A DNA stretch of 25,686 nucleotides, from assembly GCA_047623825.1 (NCBI GenBank), contig JBLHOS010000042.1:1-25686 (forward strand), given 5' to 3'. Below, piece by piece: positions 6,034 to 14,659 of this stretch. The position numbers were made by a program, and so were the translations under genes. The stretch is from JBLHOS01 sp047623825. Lineage in GTDB: Bacteria > Pseudomonadota > Alphaproteobacteria > Rhodobacterales > Rhodobacteraceae. The first letter of the stretch is position 1. Each line of letters starts with the position of its first letter. The notes beneath the pieces were generated by a model that did no database searches, was not told the origin of the DNA, and was given only the letters and a program-made list of their open reading frames with translations.

Positions 6034-7572
6034 CTACGGCTCCCCTGTACCGATCTCTTCCTTGCGCTTGGCGACGTAGGCGTCCAGCTCCTCTCGGATA
6101 GCGACGTCCATCACCGGCTCGGCGTAGTCGGCCAATGCCTTTTGCCACAGCAGTGTTGCCCGATCGATCGCTTCATGCGCGCCTGCGGCCTCCCAACTTT
6201 CATAGTTGGTCCAGTCCGACAGTATCGGGCGATAAAACGCGGTCTCGTAGCGTTCCATCGTGTGTTGCGCGCCAAAGAAATGCCCGCCGGTCTGGACAGA
6301 TTTGATCGCCTCAAATCCCAGATCATCCTCAGTGAAATCAATCGGTCGCAGAAACTCAGTCATGTTCTGGATGATCTCTACATCTAGGATCAGTTTTTCA
6401 TAGGACGCCGTCAAACCACCCTCTAGCCAGCCGGCGGCGTGGTAGATCATATTCCCGCCGCCCATGATCGCCCCCCAAGTCGCCATCTCAGTTTCATAGG
6501 CGGCTTGCAGGTCAACCGCGTTTGAGGCGTTGGCGTTGGAGGTTCGGTAGGGCAGCGAATAGCGTCGGGCCAACTGGCCTGCGATAACATTAGCTTTGGT
6601 ATTTTCCGGCGTCCCGAAGGCAGGCGCGCCTGAGCGCATATCAACGTTTGACGTAAAGGCCCCGTACATCACCGGCGTGCCGGGTTTGACCAATTGGGTC
6701 AGTGCGATCCCAAACAGTGCCTCAGCATTCTGTTGGGCTAGGGCCGCAGGCAGCGTGACCGGGGTCATCGCCCCCATTAAGGTAAAGGGTGTAACTGTAA
6801 CCGGCTGACCGTGCTCAGCCATTGCGATCAGACCTTCGCCCATCGCATCGTCAAACAACCGGGGTGAATTGACCGAGATAATGGTAATAACGCCAGGGTC
6901 CAACGCCATCTCTGCTACCGAGATGCCGCGCGAGATCGCCATCATGTTGATGCCGTCCATCGCCCGACCCCGCCCAATGGCGGTACAGTGAAACGACAGA
7001 TCCGACAGGGTCAGGTTGGCACGGTACGTATCAAGGTGCCGATTATTGGCTGGCAGCTCCATCGGCGACGTGACCTGATTGCCGATGATATCGATCGCGT
7101 TGAAATGATGCGCCAACCGGATGAAATTCTCATAGTCCGGCAGGTTTCCAGACCGCCGACCATTGATCCGATCATGCACATTGGGCGGCCCTGCGACCAA
7201 GCCAAAACAAATGTGATTGCCGCCGATCTGCAGCCGCTTTTCCAAATTGCGGGGCGTCAGCGTAAATTGCGAAGGGGCCGTAGCGATGGCCGCCATCACA
7301 ATGCTTTCGTCAATCCGAATGGTCGACGTCTCACGGTCAACAATTGCGCCTGCCCCCTCAAGAATGTCCATCACCCGGTTGCTCATCACCCGGATCCCTA
7401 ATTCTGATAGGATCCGCATCGACGTGTCATGCAGCTGCTGCATCTGATCCGGCGAAAGCAGCTCCATCGGGGGGTAGGGATTTTGGACCGACCTGTGCGG
7501 CAGCTGCGCTATGCCGCCCCCGGTTCGCCCGGATTTTGCGCTTCGACCACCACTGCGACGTTCACGTGTCAT
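6034..7572 (-). CDS. Trimethylamine methyltransferase (MttB) superfamily protein, non-pyrrolysine type
   Basis: A 512-residue TIM-barrel corrinoid-dependent methyltransferase relative. Family marks include MELLSPDQMQQLHDTSMRIL near the N-terminus, PNVHDRINGRRSGNLPDYENF, VNSPRLFDDAMGEGLIAMAEHGQP, TPVMYGAFTSNVDMRSGAPAFGTPE and TGGHFFGAQHTMERYETAFYRP. There is no in-frame amber codon, so it belongs to the large group without pyrrolysine, whose studied members demethylate quaternary amines such as glycine betaine, proline betaine or carnitine. The substrate here is unknown. It is the last gene of a three-gene minus-strand operon with MmgE/PrpD and a D-2-hydroxyacid dehydrogenase; the gap to the latter is 18 bases. 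An AAAGGTG ribosome binding site precedes ATG 7572. No corrinoid protein or reductive activase is in the window, so partners must be elsewhere. Confidence 0.93.
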   Translation of the reverse strand: MTRERRSGGRSAKSGRTGGGIAQLPHRSVQNPYPPMELLSPDQMQQLHDTSMRILSELGIRVMSNRVMDILEGAGAIVDRETSTIRIDESIVMAAIATAPSQFTLTPRNLEKRLQIGGNHICFGLVAGPPNVHDRINGRRSGNLPDYENFIRLAHHFNAIDIIGNQVTSPMELPANNRHLDTYRANLTLSDLSFHCTAIGRGRAMDGINMMAISRGISVAEMALDPGVITIISVNSPRLFDDAMGEGLIAMAEHGQPVTVTPFTLMGAMTPVTLPAALAQQNAEALFGIALTQLVKPGTPVMYGAFTSNVDMRSGAPAFGTPENTKANVIAGQLARRYSLPYRTSNANASNAVDLQAAYETEMATWGAIMGGGNMIYHAAGWLEGGLTASYEKLILDVEIIQNMTEFLRPIDFTEDDLGFEAIKSVQTGGHFFGAQHTMERYETAFYRPILSDWTNYESWEAAGAHEAIDRATLLWQKALADYAEPVMDVAIREELDAYVAKRKEEIGTGEP

Positions 7573-7590
7573 CAGACACCTTTCTAAGGA

Positions 7591-8568
7591 TTAATAGCCT
7601 CGAGTTGGATCAACGAGATTGTGCAATTGCCCACCGTCGCGGTACCGCGTCAGGTTCTCGCAAAACATGGTGATAGAGTTCAGGTTCCAGCCCTCATAAA
7701 CCGCCGAGCAATGTGGCGTCAGGATGACGTTTTCCAACGCCCAAAGTGGGCTGTCGACGGGCAACGGTTCGGTCTCAAAGACGTCCAGCGCGGCACCCTT
7801 TATTTGCCCCGATTGCAGGGCCGCGTGCAGCTCAGTCTGGTCAACCACTCCACCGCGTGAGATATCGATGAAAACTACTTCGGGCGACATCGCAGCAATC
7901 GCAGACGCATCAACCAAGCGGCGTGTGCTGTCCAACAACGGTACGCACACAGCGATGAAATCGGCGCGGGGCCACAAACCCGGCAGCGCGTCCATGCCGT
8001 GGACCTCATCAACACAATCCGTGGGTTTAGGGCGCGCGCGAACGCCTAGAACGGTCAAGCCCATTGCCTTGCACCGGCGCGCAATCGCCTGCCCGGTCTT
8101 TCCCAACCCCAAGATCAGGATCGTCCGCCCGGCAATTGGGGTCATCTTGTCCGGGGTCCAGCGTCGTTGCGCCTGTGCCACCGCAAATCCATCACGCTTG
8201 AGCGAGAAGTGCAGCATCGCGCCAAGGGTATATTCAGCCATCATATCTGCAGCCACCCCTGCGGCGTTGGTCACTGCCAAATGCGACGGATCCCAGCCCG
8301 CCAAATGGTCGGTGCCCGATCCACCAACCGAGATCCACTTGATCGTCTGGCTGCCCAAAAGTGCGGCGCGCGGATACCCCGTGGTTCCGGCAAATCGGAC
8401 GGTAAAGACAACTTCGGGTTGGACCCTATCCAGCATCTGCGGCAGTCCCTCGTAGCTGTCGCAGACATGAATGTTGAGATCAGGATGTGCTGCCGAAGCC
8501 CGTTCAAGCGATGGGCCGGCATTGGCAGTATGCAACAAAACAATCGGGGTATTGGTCACGATCCGCAC
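7591..8568 (-). CDS. D-isomer-specific 2-hydroxyacid dehydrogenase
   Basis: A 325-residue NAD(P)-dependent oxidoreductase that interconverts a 2-hydroxyacid and its 2-oxoacid. The Rossmann loop GLGKTG is at residues 154-159. The catalytic set is complete: Arg238 in DISRGGVVD, Glu267 in FETEPLP and His286 in LTPHCSA, followed by the C-terminal NLTRYRDGGQLHNLVD. The substrate cannot be read from sequence, but operon partners (MmgE/PrpD and MttB family) point to a hydroxy- or oxo-carboxylate intermediate. The start is uncertain. GTG 8568 is the longest, but the AGGTGGA ribosome binding site sits almost on it, so GTG 8559 (three codons later, beginning V/M-TNTPIVLLH) is better spaced. The gap to the PrpD gene upstream is 47 bases. 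Confidence 0.93.
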   Translation of the reverse strand: MRIVTNTPIVLLHTANAGPSLERASAAHPDLNIHVCDSYEGLPQMLDRVQPEVVFTVRFAGTTGYPRAALLGSQTIKWISVGGSGTDHLAGWDPSHLAVTNAAGVAADMMAEYTLGAMLHFSLKRDGFAVAQAQRRWTPDKMTPIAGRTILILGLGKTGQAIARRCKAMGLTVLGVRARPKPTDCVDEVHGMDALPGLWPRADFIAVCVPLLDSTRRLVDASAIAAMSPEVVFIDISRGGVVDQTELHAALQSGQIKGAALDVFETEPLPVDSPLWALENVILTPHCSAVYEGWNLNSITMFCENLTRYRDGGQLHNLVDPTRGY

Positions 8569-8615
8569 TCCACCTGAAAAGGGCCATATGTCGTCTGACG
8601 TTGACGCATTGGGTC

Positions 8616-9989
8616 TTAGGGCGCCGCAAAAAGATGTTGCGACAAATCAGCAAAACGACTGTTAGGTTCGCTCAATCCAAGGGTTGCGGCGCAAATCGCC
8701 TCAGCCCGAGAAACACCAACCACCGGCACCGCGAATTCCATAAATTTCGCGATGATGTCAGCCTCGGAATAAGGTCGCTCTGGCCCGCCGCGTGCATGAA
8801 CATCACCCGAGGCCAGCACCCGACCATCGTGCATGGTGATCACAACGTCAGCCCACCGGGCCAAGGGATAACGGACCTCATGATGCGGGCTTTCAATCAG
8901 CGTCGTTTTATCGACCAGATCAGCAACCGCTGCATTCCCAAAGGCGTCTTGCATAATGTGCTGCAATCCGATCCGCCCATGTACGAGCATTGTGGCGACA
9001 GCAAACGGTAGGGAATATTGCGCCTGCGAAGTGCTGTCAGGAATAGCGGCAAAAAGCTGTACGGCATTGTGAAAACTGCTGATTTCGATCCGTGAAATCT
9101 GGCTCGGGTCGATACTATGCTCAAGGCTCAACTCTCGCGCGGCATCGATGGCCGCATGCGCCCAACGGCAGATCGGATAGGGCTTCACATATTGATGCTC
9201 AACCTGCCAAAACGTGCCCAGATCCGTCCAGTAGGATGCGGCTTCGGGGGCCTCCACGGTCATGGCAGGCGCGCCGGTAAACCCCATCTCAGCCATGATG
9301 ATGGCGGACATTCCAACCAGCGCACCATAGCCAGAGCCGTCATGCAGCATGGTTGGATTGGCAATCTCGCGCATCATCTGGCTGCGCGGGCCGTGATATT
9401 CGGCTATGCCCAAGGCCTCACGCAATTGAGTGGCGCTGGCACCGCGCAACCGCGCACCAAGGGCCGCGACGCCCAGACCATTCCACGCCCCAGAGGTGTG
9501 ATAATCTGACACCGTGCCATGCAGCGCCATACCCGCGCGCCCCGCGATCTCATAGCTGATCACCAATGCTGCCAGCGCATCAAGGCCACTCAGCGCCGGC
9601 TGTTTTTCAGCAATGGCCACTAGGGCGGGCACCACGGCGACACCGATATGCCCCTTGGACGGGTTATAGCCATCATGCCCATCCAGATTGTCGATCTGCG
9701 TTGCGGTGGCGAAACTGGCCCCCGCAAGGCTGGCCTGACGTCCGTCAAACATGATCGTCGCCCGGCTCACCTCATCGGCTGAGTTATAAAGGCGAACGGC
9801 TGCCTCACGCGCTAAAATTCCCGCCTCCATTGGTGCGGCTGCGATGCAGATCCCAAGCGTGTCGAGCAATAACAAACTCGCCATGCGACGCGCAGATCCG
9901 GGGACGTCGTGACTGGGTAGATCGCAGATGAAAGCGGTCACTTTCTGAAGGGCCAGAGAAGCATCTAAGTTGGTGGGAGCATCGTTCAT
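8616..9989 (-). CDS. MmgE/PrpD family protein (2-methylcitrate dehydratase-like)
   Basis: A 457-residue protein of the MmgE/PrpD fold. Known members are 2-methylcitrate dehydratase, cis-aconitate decarboxylase and iminodisuccinate epimerase, all acting on tri- or dicarboxylates. Characteristic segments are LLLDTLGICIAA near the N-terminus, NLDGHDGYNPSKGHIGVAVVPALVA, YHTSGAWNGLGVAALGARL, QYVKPYPICRWAHAAID, and QAQYSLPFAVATMLVHGRIG in the C-terminal half. The start ATG 9989 is chosen because AAGGGAA lies 6 bases upstream; a longer frame to 10046 has no ribosome binding site and an atypical sequence. It is the first gene of a minus-strand operon with the hydroxyacid dehydrogenase and the MttB-family gene, divergent from a LysR regulator that probably controls it. 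Family assignment is secure, substrate is not. Confidence 0.93.
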   Translation of the reverse strand: MNDAPTNLDASLALQKVTAFICDLPSHDVPGSARRMASLLLLDTLGICIAAAPMEAGILAREAAVRLYNSADEVSRATIMFDGRQASLAGASFATATQIDNLDGHDGYNPSKGHIGVAVVPALVAIAEKQPALSGLDALAALVISYEIAGRAGMALHGTVSDYHTSGAWNGLGVAALGARLRGASATQLREALGIAEYHGPRSQMMREIANPTMLHDGSGYGALVGMSAIIMAEMGFTGAPAMTVEAPEAASYWTDLGTFWQVEHQYVKPYPICRWAHAAIDAARELSLEHSIDPSQISRIEISSFHNAVQLFAAIPDSTSQAQYSLPFAVATMLVHGRIGLQHIMQDAFGNAAVADLVDKTTLIESPHHEVRYPLARWADVVITMHDGRVLASGDVHARGGPERPYSEADIIAKFMEFAVPVVGVSRAEAICAATLGLSEPNSRFADLSQHLFAAP

Positions 9990-10032
9990 GGTATTTCCCT
10001 TGGACTTGCGCAATGCCACAGTATTCTTGATC

Positions 10033-10050
10033 CATGTGACCCGCATGTGA
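10033..10050. promoter_or_regulatory. Direct repeat, possible regulator site between prpD-like and lysR-like genes
   Basis: CATGTGA occurs at 10033-10039 and again at 10044-10050, a period of 11 bases, about one helical turn. It lies in the 150-base spacer between the divergent MmgE/PrpD gene and the LysR gene. An 8-base palindrome ATAATTAT (10069-10076) lies nearby. Either could be part of a LysR-type site, but neither has been shown to be. Confidence 0.3.
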
Positions 10051-10139
10051 GAAATCTTTGGTCAATGCATAATTATTTCTTTGTCTTAACCCCGCAGCTC
10101 GCTACACAGGCGTCGTCTCCATTGGTCTAAAATCACACC

Positions 10140-11018
10140 ATGCATCGCCCCCCTCCTCCACTGAACTTCATCCGCTCATTTGAATGTGCTGCGCGCCACC
10201 TTAGCTTTACAATTGCTGCCAAGGAATTGGGCTACACCCAAGCCGCGATCAGCATGCATGTTCGCTCGCTTGAGAAATATGTCGGCAGGCCGCTGTTTCA
10301 CAGAAACCCGCGTAGCCTGACCCTGACCGAAATGGGTGAGGCGTTCCTGCCGACGCTGTACGAGGCCTTGGCGCAGATCGACAGTGCGACCGAGTCGATT
10401 GTGTCCAGCGCGCGCGATCAGACCGTGATTATCGCCTGCCCAATGAGCTTGGCGGTGAACTGGATGTCGCGCTGCCTGAAGGGGTTTCAGGCCATCAATC
10501 CAGACATTGAAATCGTCATACACGGCACCGTTTGGGACAGTGATGCAGACCCGATTTCGGATATCACTATTTCACTGAACCGTGGCGATGACATCCCCGA
10601 CGGTGCCCAAAGGCTATGGCAAGACAAGCTCACCCTGCTGGCAAGCCCTGATATGGCCAGCCGTATCACCAAACCCGCTGATATCCTGGAACTGCCGAAA
10701 ATCTTCGTTTTAGGTCGTCAGGAATATTGGACTGATTTCGTGCACAGTATTGGTATCGGACCGATTGATTTTGACCGGGGCCTGCGCACCAACGGGTCAA
10801 ACATAGCGCTGGATTTCGCCGCCAATGGCATGGGCCTGACCGCGTCGCTGTCGAGCTTGGCCGAAGTATATCTTGAGCGCAGATTGTTGGTTGAGCCGTT
10901 CGAAAGCCGCCCTCAAAGCCCGTGGAATTACTACATCAAGATGCATAACCGAACCAAGGGCAGCGCTGACCGCAAGGTCGCCAATTGGATCATCGCTTCG
11001 GGTCAGGCCCACATATAA
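10140..11018 (+). CDS. LysR-family transcriptional regulator (GcvA-like)
   Basis: A 292-residue LysR-type regulator. Residues about 6-65 form the winged helix-turn-helix with the GcvA-subgroup pattern PPLNFIRSFECAARHLSFT, AAKELGYTQAAISMHVRSLE, RPLFHRNPRSLTLTEMG. Residues about 90-290 are the periplasmic-binding-like effector domain (VIIACPMSLAVNWM, LGRQEYWTDF, GLTASLSSLAEVYL). It is transcribed divergently from the MmgE/PrpD operon with a 150-base spacer, the typical layout for a LysR protein controlling its neighbour and itself. It faces the TRAP operon tail by tail. The ATG at 10140 lacks a clear ribosome binding site, but the next region already belongs to the conserved N-terminus, so the start is good. 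Confidence 0.93.
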   Translation: MHRPPPPLNFIRSFECAARHLSFTIAAKELGYTQAAISMHVRSLEKYVGRPLFHRNPRSLTLTEMGEAFLPTLYEALAQIDSATESIVSSARDQTVIIACPMSLAVNWMSRCLKGFQAINPDIEIVIHGTVWDSDADPISDITISLNRGDDIPDGAQRLWQDKLTLLASPDMASRITKPADILELPKIFVLGRQEYWTDFVHSIGIGPIDFDRGLRTNGSNIALDFAANGMGLTASLSSLAEVYLERRLLVEPFESRPQSPWNYYIKMHNRTKGSADRKVANWIIASGQAHI

Positions 11019-11069
11019 ACTGATCACAAACCGTTTTTAACGCGACTGAAATGCTGCGTGTTTTTAGCG

Positions 11070-12383
11070 TCAGCCGCTTTGACTGGGTAGCCACAACGCG
11101 AGCGGCGGGAAAATGATCAGCAACGCTACCAATAACAATGAGCATAAGATGAACGGGATCGCCGCTAGGTAGATGTCGCGCATTGTGGTGTCTGCGGGGG
11201 CCACGCCCTTCATCACGAATAGCAAAAGCCCGAAGGGCGGCGTGGTGAAACTGATCTCTAGCGCCAGCAGCATGATCAGACCAAACCAGATCGGATCAAA
11301 GCCAAGCGACAACGCCAGCGGAAAGAAGATCGGCACTGTCAGCAGCATCATCGAAATCTGCTCCATGAACATACCCAGCACCAACAAAACTGCGAACATC
11401 ACCAGCAGCATGTAGATCGGATCTAGATCATACCCAGTCGCCCAAGCAATCAGCCCGCTTGAGGCGCCCGAAAAGGCCAATAACTGACTGAACGTGGCTG
11501 AGCCAAAGACAATCAGATAGGCCATAAGTGTAACGCGAAGCGCACCAGTGACGGACTTTTTCAGCGCCTTAAACGTCAGGCACCTAAAGGCTACGGCCAA
11601 AAGGATCACACCAAGTGCCCCAAAAGCGGCGGCCTCGGATGGGGTGACAATACCGTTGATCATCATGACGACGATGAATGCCATGACACCAATCATAGGC
11701 ACCACATCGCGGACCAACATCAACAATTTTGCCGACACCGATATGGGTAGAACATCGTAGGCTGGTGCCGCCGAAGGGTCGATCTTGGTCATCAACCAGA
11801 TGGTCCCAATATAAAGGCAGGCCAGTACCAGACCGGGCAAGACGCCCGCGATCAGCAATGCCCCCACATCAATTTGCGCCAAGGTTGCCAGCAACACGGC
11901 CAACGCGGACGGCGGAATGATGATCGCCAGCCCCCCGGTGCCCAAGATCGGGCCAATACTCATATGCTTTTTATAACCGCGCTGCGTCATTTCTGGCACC
12001 ATAAGTGAGCCAAGCAACGCTGTTGATCCCATGGATGAGCCCGACAAGGTCGAAAAGCCAGTGCCACCCAAAACCGTTACATATGACAAACGTCCTGGCA
12101 ATCGCCCCAACAATCTATCAATCGCGTTGAACATGCGCCCACCAAGGCCGGTGTGGAAAAAAATCTCCCCCATCAATAAGAACAACGGGATCGGGACAAG
12201 CGCGAATTTCGTCAGCGATCCCAAACCGTTATTCAACAATTGGGAGATCCCTCGCTCCCCGCCCATAAAGATCCAGGCCCCAATGATATTGGCAGCCAAA
12301 AACGCAAGGGCCACGGGCATTCCAATGGCCATAAGGACAATAATTGCCCCCAGCAGGAGCGCCAGCGCTTGATACCATTCCAT
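11070..12383 (-). CDS. dctM: TRAP transporter large permease (DctM)
   Basis: A 437-residue very hydrophobic inner-membrane protein with about 12 membrane segments, the ion-coupled translocation subunit of a tripartite ATP-independent transporter. Family hallmarks are VPIPLFLLMGEIFFHTGLGGRMFNAI, GGTGFSTLSGSSMGSTALLGSLMVPEM, GPILGTGGLAIIIPPS, NGIVTPSEAAAFGALG and the C-terminal ISFTTPPFGLLLFVMKGVAP. ATG 12383 overlaps the dctQ stop by one base (TAATG), so large and small subunits are coupled. It is the last gene of the GntR-leuC-leuD-dctP-dctQ-dctM run. TRAP systems usually import carboxylates, driven by a sodium or proton gradient, which fits the adjacent hydro-lyase genes. Confidence 0.96.
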   Translation of the reverse strand: MEWYQALALLLGAIIVLMAIGMPVALAFLAANIIGAWIFMGGERGISQLLNNGLGSLTKFALVPIPLFLLMGEIFFHTGLGGRMFNAIDRLLGRLPGRLSYVTVLGGTGFSTLSGSSMGSTALLGSLMVPEMTQRGYKKHMSIGPILGTGGLAIIIPPSALAVLLATLAQIDVGALLIAGVLPGLVLACLYIGTIWLMTKIDPSAAPAYDVLPISVSAKLLMLVRDVVPMIGVMAFIVVMMINGIVTPSEAAAFGALGVILLAVAFRCLTFKALKKSVTGALRVTLMAYLIVFGSATFSQLLAFSGASSGLIAWATGYDLDPIYMLLVMFAVLLVLGMFMEQISMMLLTVPIFFPLALSLGFDPIWFGLIMLLALEISFTTPPFGLLLFVMKGVAPADTTMRDIYLAAIPFILCSLLLVALLIIFPPLALWLPSQSG

Positions 12384-12889
12384 TAGTCGTGAATTCCTGC
12401 ATGACCCGAATGCATCAGCTCACGGCCAACAACAAAGCGTGTAAATTCAATGGCCATCATCCCAAAACTCAGCGGGAATGAGGCGGTTAAGATCCAGCGC
12501 GGAAAGTAATAGGCTCGGACGTCGTAGTCTCTACGCTCAATATTGGTCAGCAGCAGTTCCAGACCTTTCCAGGCCAGAACTGCGCAAACCAGAACACATG
12601 CCAGCGCCACACCACGGCTGACAACCTGGCGCACCCGGGGTGACAAAGCCGCCGTCACCAACTCAATGTGAACATGCCCTTTCTCGCGCACCAACCACGG
12701 GGCGCCCAGCATGGTCATATAAAGCAGGCCATATTCGGCAGAGGTAAACAGCCATGCAAACGGCTGAATGCCAAAATTTCGCATCACAACCGACACGATC
12801 ACTGAAATCATCAGCCAGACCAAAGTCATCCCGGCCACAAAGGCCATCGTATGAAGCAGTGTCGTATAGATGCGGATCACAAGGGCCAT
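12383..12889 (-). CDS. dctQ: TRAP transporter small permease (DctQ)
   Basis: A 168-residue protein with four hydrophobic membrane segments, matching the DctQ family. Recognisable parts are the N-terminal segment around MTLVWLMISVIVSVVMRNF, AWLFTSAEYGLLYMTMLGAPWLVREKGHVHIELV, and the last segments before FTRFVVGRELMH. DctQ forms a complex with DctM in the inner membrane. ATG 12889 has GGAAG upstream at a slightly long distance. It follows dctP after a 58-base gap that contains a strong hairpin, so dctQM are probably expressed at a lower level than dctP. Confidence 0.94.
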   Translation of the reverse strand: MALVIRIYTTLLHTMAFVAGMTLVWLMISVIVSVVMRNFGIQPFAWLFTSAEYGLLYMTMLGAPWLVREKGHVHIELVTAALSPRVRQVVSRGVALACVLVCAVLAWKGLELLLTNIERRDYDVRAYYFPRWILTASFPLSFGMMAIEFTRFVVGRELMHSGHAGIHD

Positions 12890-12909
12890 TTGACTGGTCT
12901 TCCAAAATA

Positions 12910-12937
12910 GTCCCGGCGCGAGGATCCGCGCCGGGAC
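12910..12937 (-). terminator. Intergenic hairpin between dctP and dctQ (attenuator / mRNA processing stem)
   Basis: A perfect 11-bp inverted repeat, GTCCCGGCGCG and CGCGCCGGGAC, encloses a 6-base loop. On the transcribed minus strand it is followed by TATTTT, a short U-rich run. Such stems between a binding-protein gene and its permease genes commonly cause partial termination or protect the upstream message, giving more binding protein than permease. Confidence 0.75.
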
Positions 12938-12947
12938 AAAGCGATAA

Positions 12948-13958
12948 TCAGTTGGCGTCTGCGTCGTAGAACAGCTCTAGCAGGCGATCATAATTTGCGT
13001 CACCCGATGGATGCTCCAGCATCAGGCCCTGCATCCGCTCCAACGTAGAGCCACGAGCGGCGGCGATGTAGTTGGCGCGCGCTTCACCCTCCAGCGACAC
13101 AACCTGCATTCCACCCTCTTCAAGGGCCGCAAAGTCAGTGTCACGACGGGCACGAAGGGCTTCGACGCTCATCTGCTCATGCTGGATTGCGACGTCTTGC
13201 AGGATCTGGCGGCTTTCATCAGACAGGCCATTCCAGCTGTCCATGTTCACGATCACACCCAGATCGGTTGAGAAGAAACTTGGCTCTATCCGGTAGTTCA
13301 AGAACTCATTCCAGCGCAGATCGATCAGACCGATTTGGGTCCAGCCCGTTGCATCAACAACACCAGTTTCCAGCGCGGAATAAACATCCGTGGTCGGCAG
13401 ATCGATGACCTGTGCACCCAGATAGCTACTGAAGAATGCGTTATAAACGGCATTGCCGCGCAGGCGCAGACCATCAACATCAAGATTGCCGTCAGCGTCG
13501 AACTCTGGCGCATCCCGGGTCCAAAGATTGTAGGTCACACCGCTGTCGAACCAACCCAGATAGTAAACGCCCATCTTCTCTTGATGGATTTCGTTCATCA
13601 GATCGATGCCGCCGTTCGCGCGTGCCTCAACCGCTGTGATGTTCGATGTCACCATCGCGTCTTTTTCGGGGATCGTCCCACCATAAAAGCTGCCCGGTGT
13701 GTAGACCATGTCCACAATACCGTCACGCACCGCGTCAGGCTGTTGGAACATGCCGATTGCCTCTGGTCCGCCACGAACCTCAATCTGAATGACGCCCTCA
13801 CCAGCTTCATTAACCATGTCAACGAATGACAAGAAACTTTGTGTGTAGATCAACGTTACTGGAAACGCATGAACTGCGGTCAATGTATCTTGTGCGTGGG
13901 CCACCGCGCCAAACAGCGTGGCACCCGCGGCGATCCCGCCAAATAGTGTTCTTCGCAT
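12948..13958 (-). CDS. dctP: TRAP transporter periplasmic substrate-binding protein (DctP)
   Basis: A 336-residue exported binding protein. It begins with a Sec signal peptide, MRRTLFGGIAAGATLFG, with likely cleavage after AHA before QDTL. The mature part follows the DctP family: VHAFPVTLIYTQSFLSFVDMVN, GGPEAIGMFQQPDAVRDGIVDM, then the ligand-site region GLRLRGNAVYNAFFSSYLGAQ and LPTTDVYSALETGVVDATGW. ATG 13958 is preferred over the adjacent ATG 13961 because AAGGAG is 6 rather than 3 bases away; a longer frame starting at 14084 would overlap leuD and lacks a signal peptide. The gene follows leuD by 92 bases. The conserved arginine of the LRLRG segment suggests a carboxylate ligand, as usual for the family, but the ligand is unknown. 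Confidence 0.94.
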   Translation of the reverse strand: MRRTLFGGIAAGATLFGAVAHAQDTLTAVHAFPVTLIYTQSFLSFVDMVNEAGEGVIQIEVRGGPEAIGMFQQPDAVRDGIVDMVYTPGSFYGGTIPEKDAMVTSNITAVEARANGGIDLMNEIHQEKMGVYYLGWFDSGVTYNLWTRDAPEFDADGNLDVDGLRLRGNAVYNAFFSSYLGAQVIDLPTTDVYSALETGVVDATGWTQIGLIDLRWNEFLNYRIEPSFFSTDLGVIVNMDSWNGLSDESRQILQDVAIQHEQMSVEALRARRDTDFAALEEGGMQVVSLEGEARANYIAAARGSTLERMQGLMLEHPSGDANYDRLLELFYDADAN

Positions 13959-14050
13959 CATATTCTCCTTCAGTACGAGGCTGGCATGTGCCACCCGTTC
14001 TCCCGGTTGTGGGGCAAGCCCCTGATCACTCGCGCAAGCACACGAATGTC

Positions 14051-14659
14051 TCATATCCGCCCATCGCAAGAGGGGCGGATCCATGGCATTTCTGCCATAT
14101 AACGTTGCGAAAACGCGTCTAATTCGGACGCGTAATTCTGTGTCAGGTCAATATCATCCCAGCCATTCAACAGCTTTTGGCGCCAGACCGGATCTAGATC
14201 AAATGCGAGAGTACGCCCAGAAACTGTCAGTTCCTGAGCCTCCAGATCGATGACAATGGGTTTCAAACCATGCGCCAATTCGCGCATCAATTCTTCTATA
14301 ACATCACTGGTCACGCGCGCCGGTAGCACGCCGTTATTGACTGCGTTGGAGGCGAAAATGTCCCCAAAGCTTTCAGCCACAACGACGCGAATAGCAAAAT
14401 CAGCCAAAGCATAGACCGCTGCCTCTCTTGATGAACCACAGCCAAAATTACGGCCCGCGACAATTACTGTCGCACCAGTCATCTCAGGAAAATCGGTCGG
14501 TTTGCCGTCACTGCCATAACGCAGATCAGTCAGGAGGTATTTGCCATACCCCTCGCTGCGCGGCGCCGACATGAACCGCGCTGGAATCAACTGATCTGTA
14601 TCAATATTTTCAAACGGTAATGACACCGCAGCGCCTGTATGGAATTTCCAGCCACTCAT
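14051..14659 (-). CDS. leuD: LeuD-like small subunit of a hydro-lyase (3-isopropylmalate dehydratase family)
   Basis: A 202-residue aconitase-swivel-domain protein, the small subunit that completes the active site of LeuCD-type heterodimeric hydro-lyases. Visible signatures are LPFENIDTDQLIPARFM near the N-terminus, and GRNFGCGSSREAAVYALADFAIRVVVAESFGDIFASNAVNNGVLP. ATG 14659 overlaps the LeuC stop as ATGA, so subunits are made together. The length is normal for LeuD. The setting, after a GntR regulator and before a TRAP transporter and with no leuA or leuB in view, argues for a catabolic role on a methylated malate/maleate-type acid rather than leucine synthesis. The related 2,3-dimethylmaleate hydratase small subunit (DmdB) belongs to the same family and is a plausible alternative. 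Confidence 0.9.
   Translation of the reverse strand: MSGWKFHTGAAVSLPFENIDTDQLIPARFMSAPRSEGYGKYLLTDLRYGSDGKPTDFPEMTGATVIVAGRNFGCGSSREAAVYALADFAIRVVVAESFGDIFASNAVNNGVLPARVTSDVIEELMRELAHGLKPIVIDLEAQELTVSGRTLAFDLDPVWRQKLLNGWDDIDLTQNYASELDAFSQRYMAEMPWIRPSCDGRI

Noticed and set aside
6034..7572. Pyrrolysine-containing MttB
   Set aside because: The reading frame has no internal TAG; it belongs to the non-pyrrolysine branch of the superfamily.
11019..11069. Terminator between the convergent lysR and dctM genes
   Set aside because: There are T-rich runs (GTTTTT twice), but only weak four-pair stems precede them.
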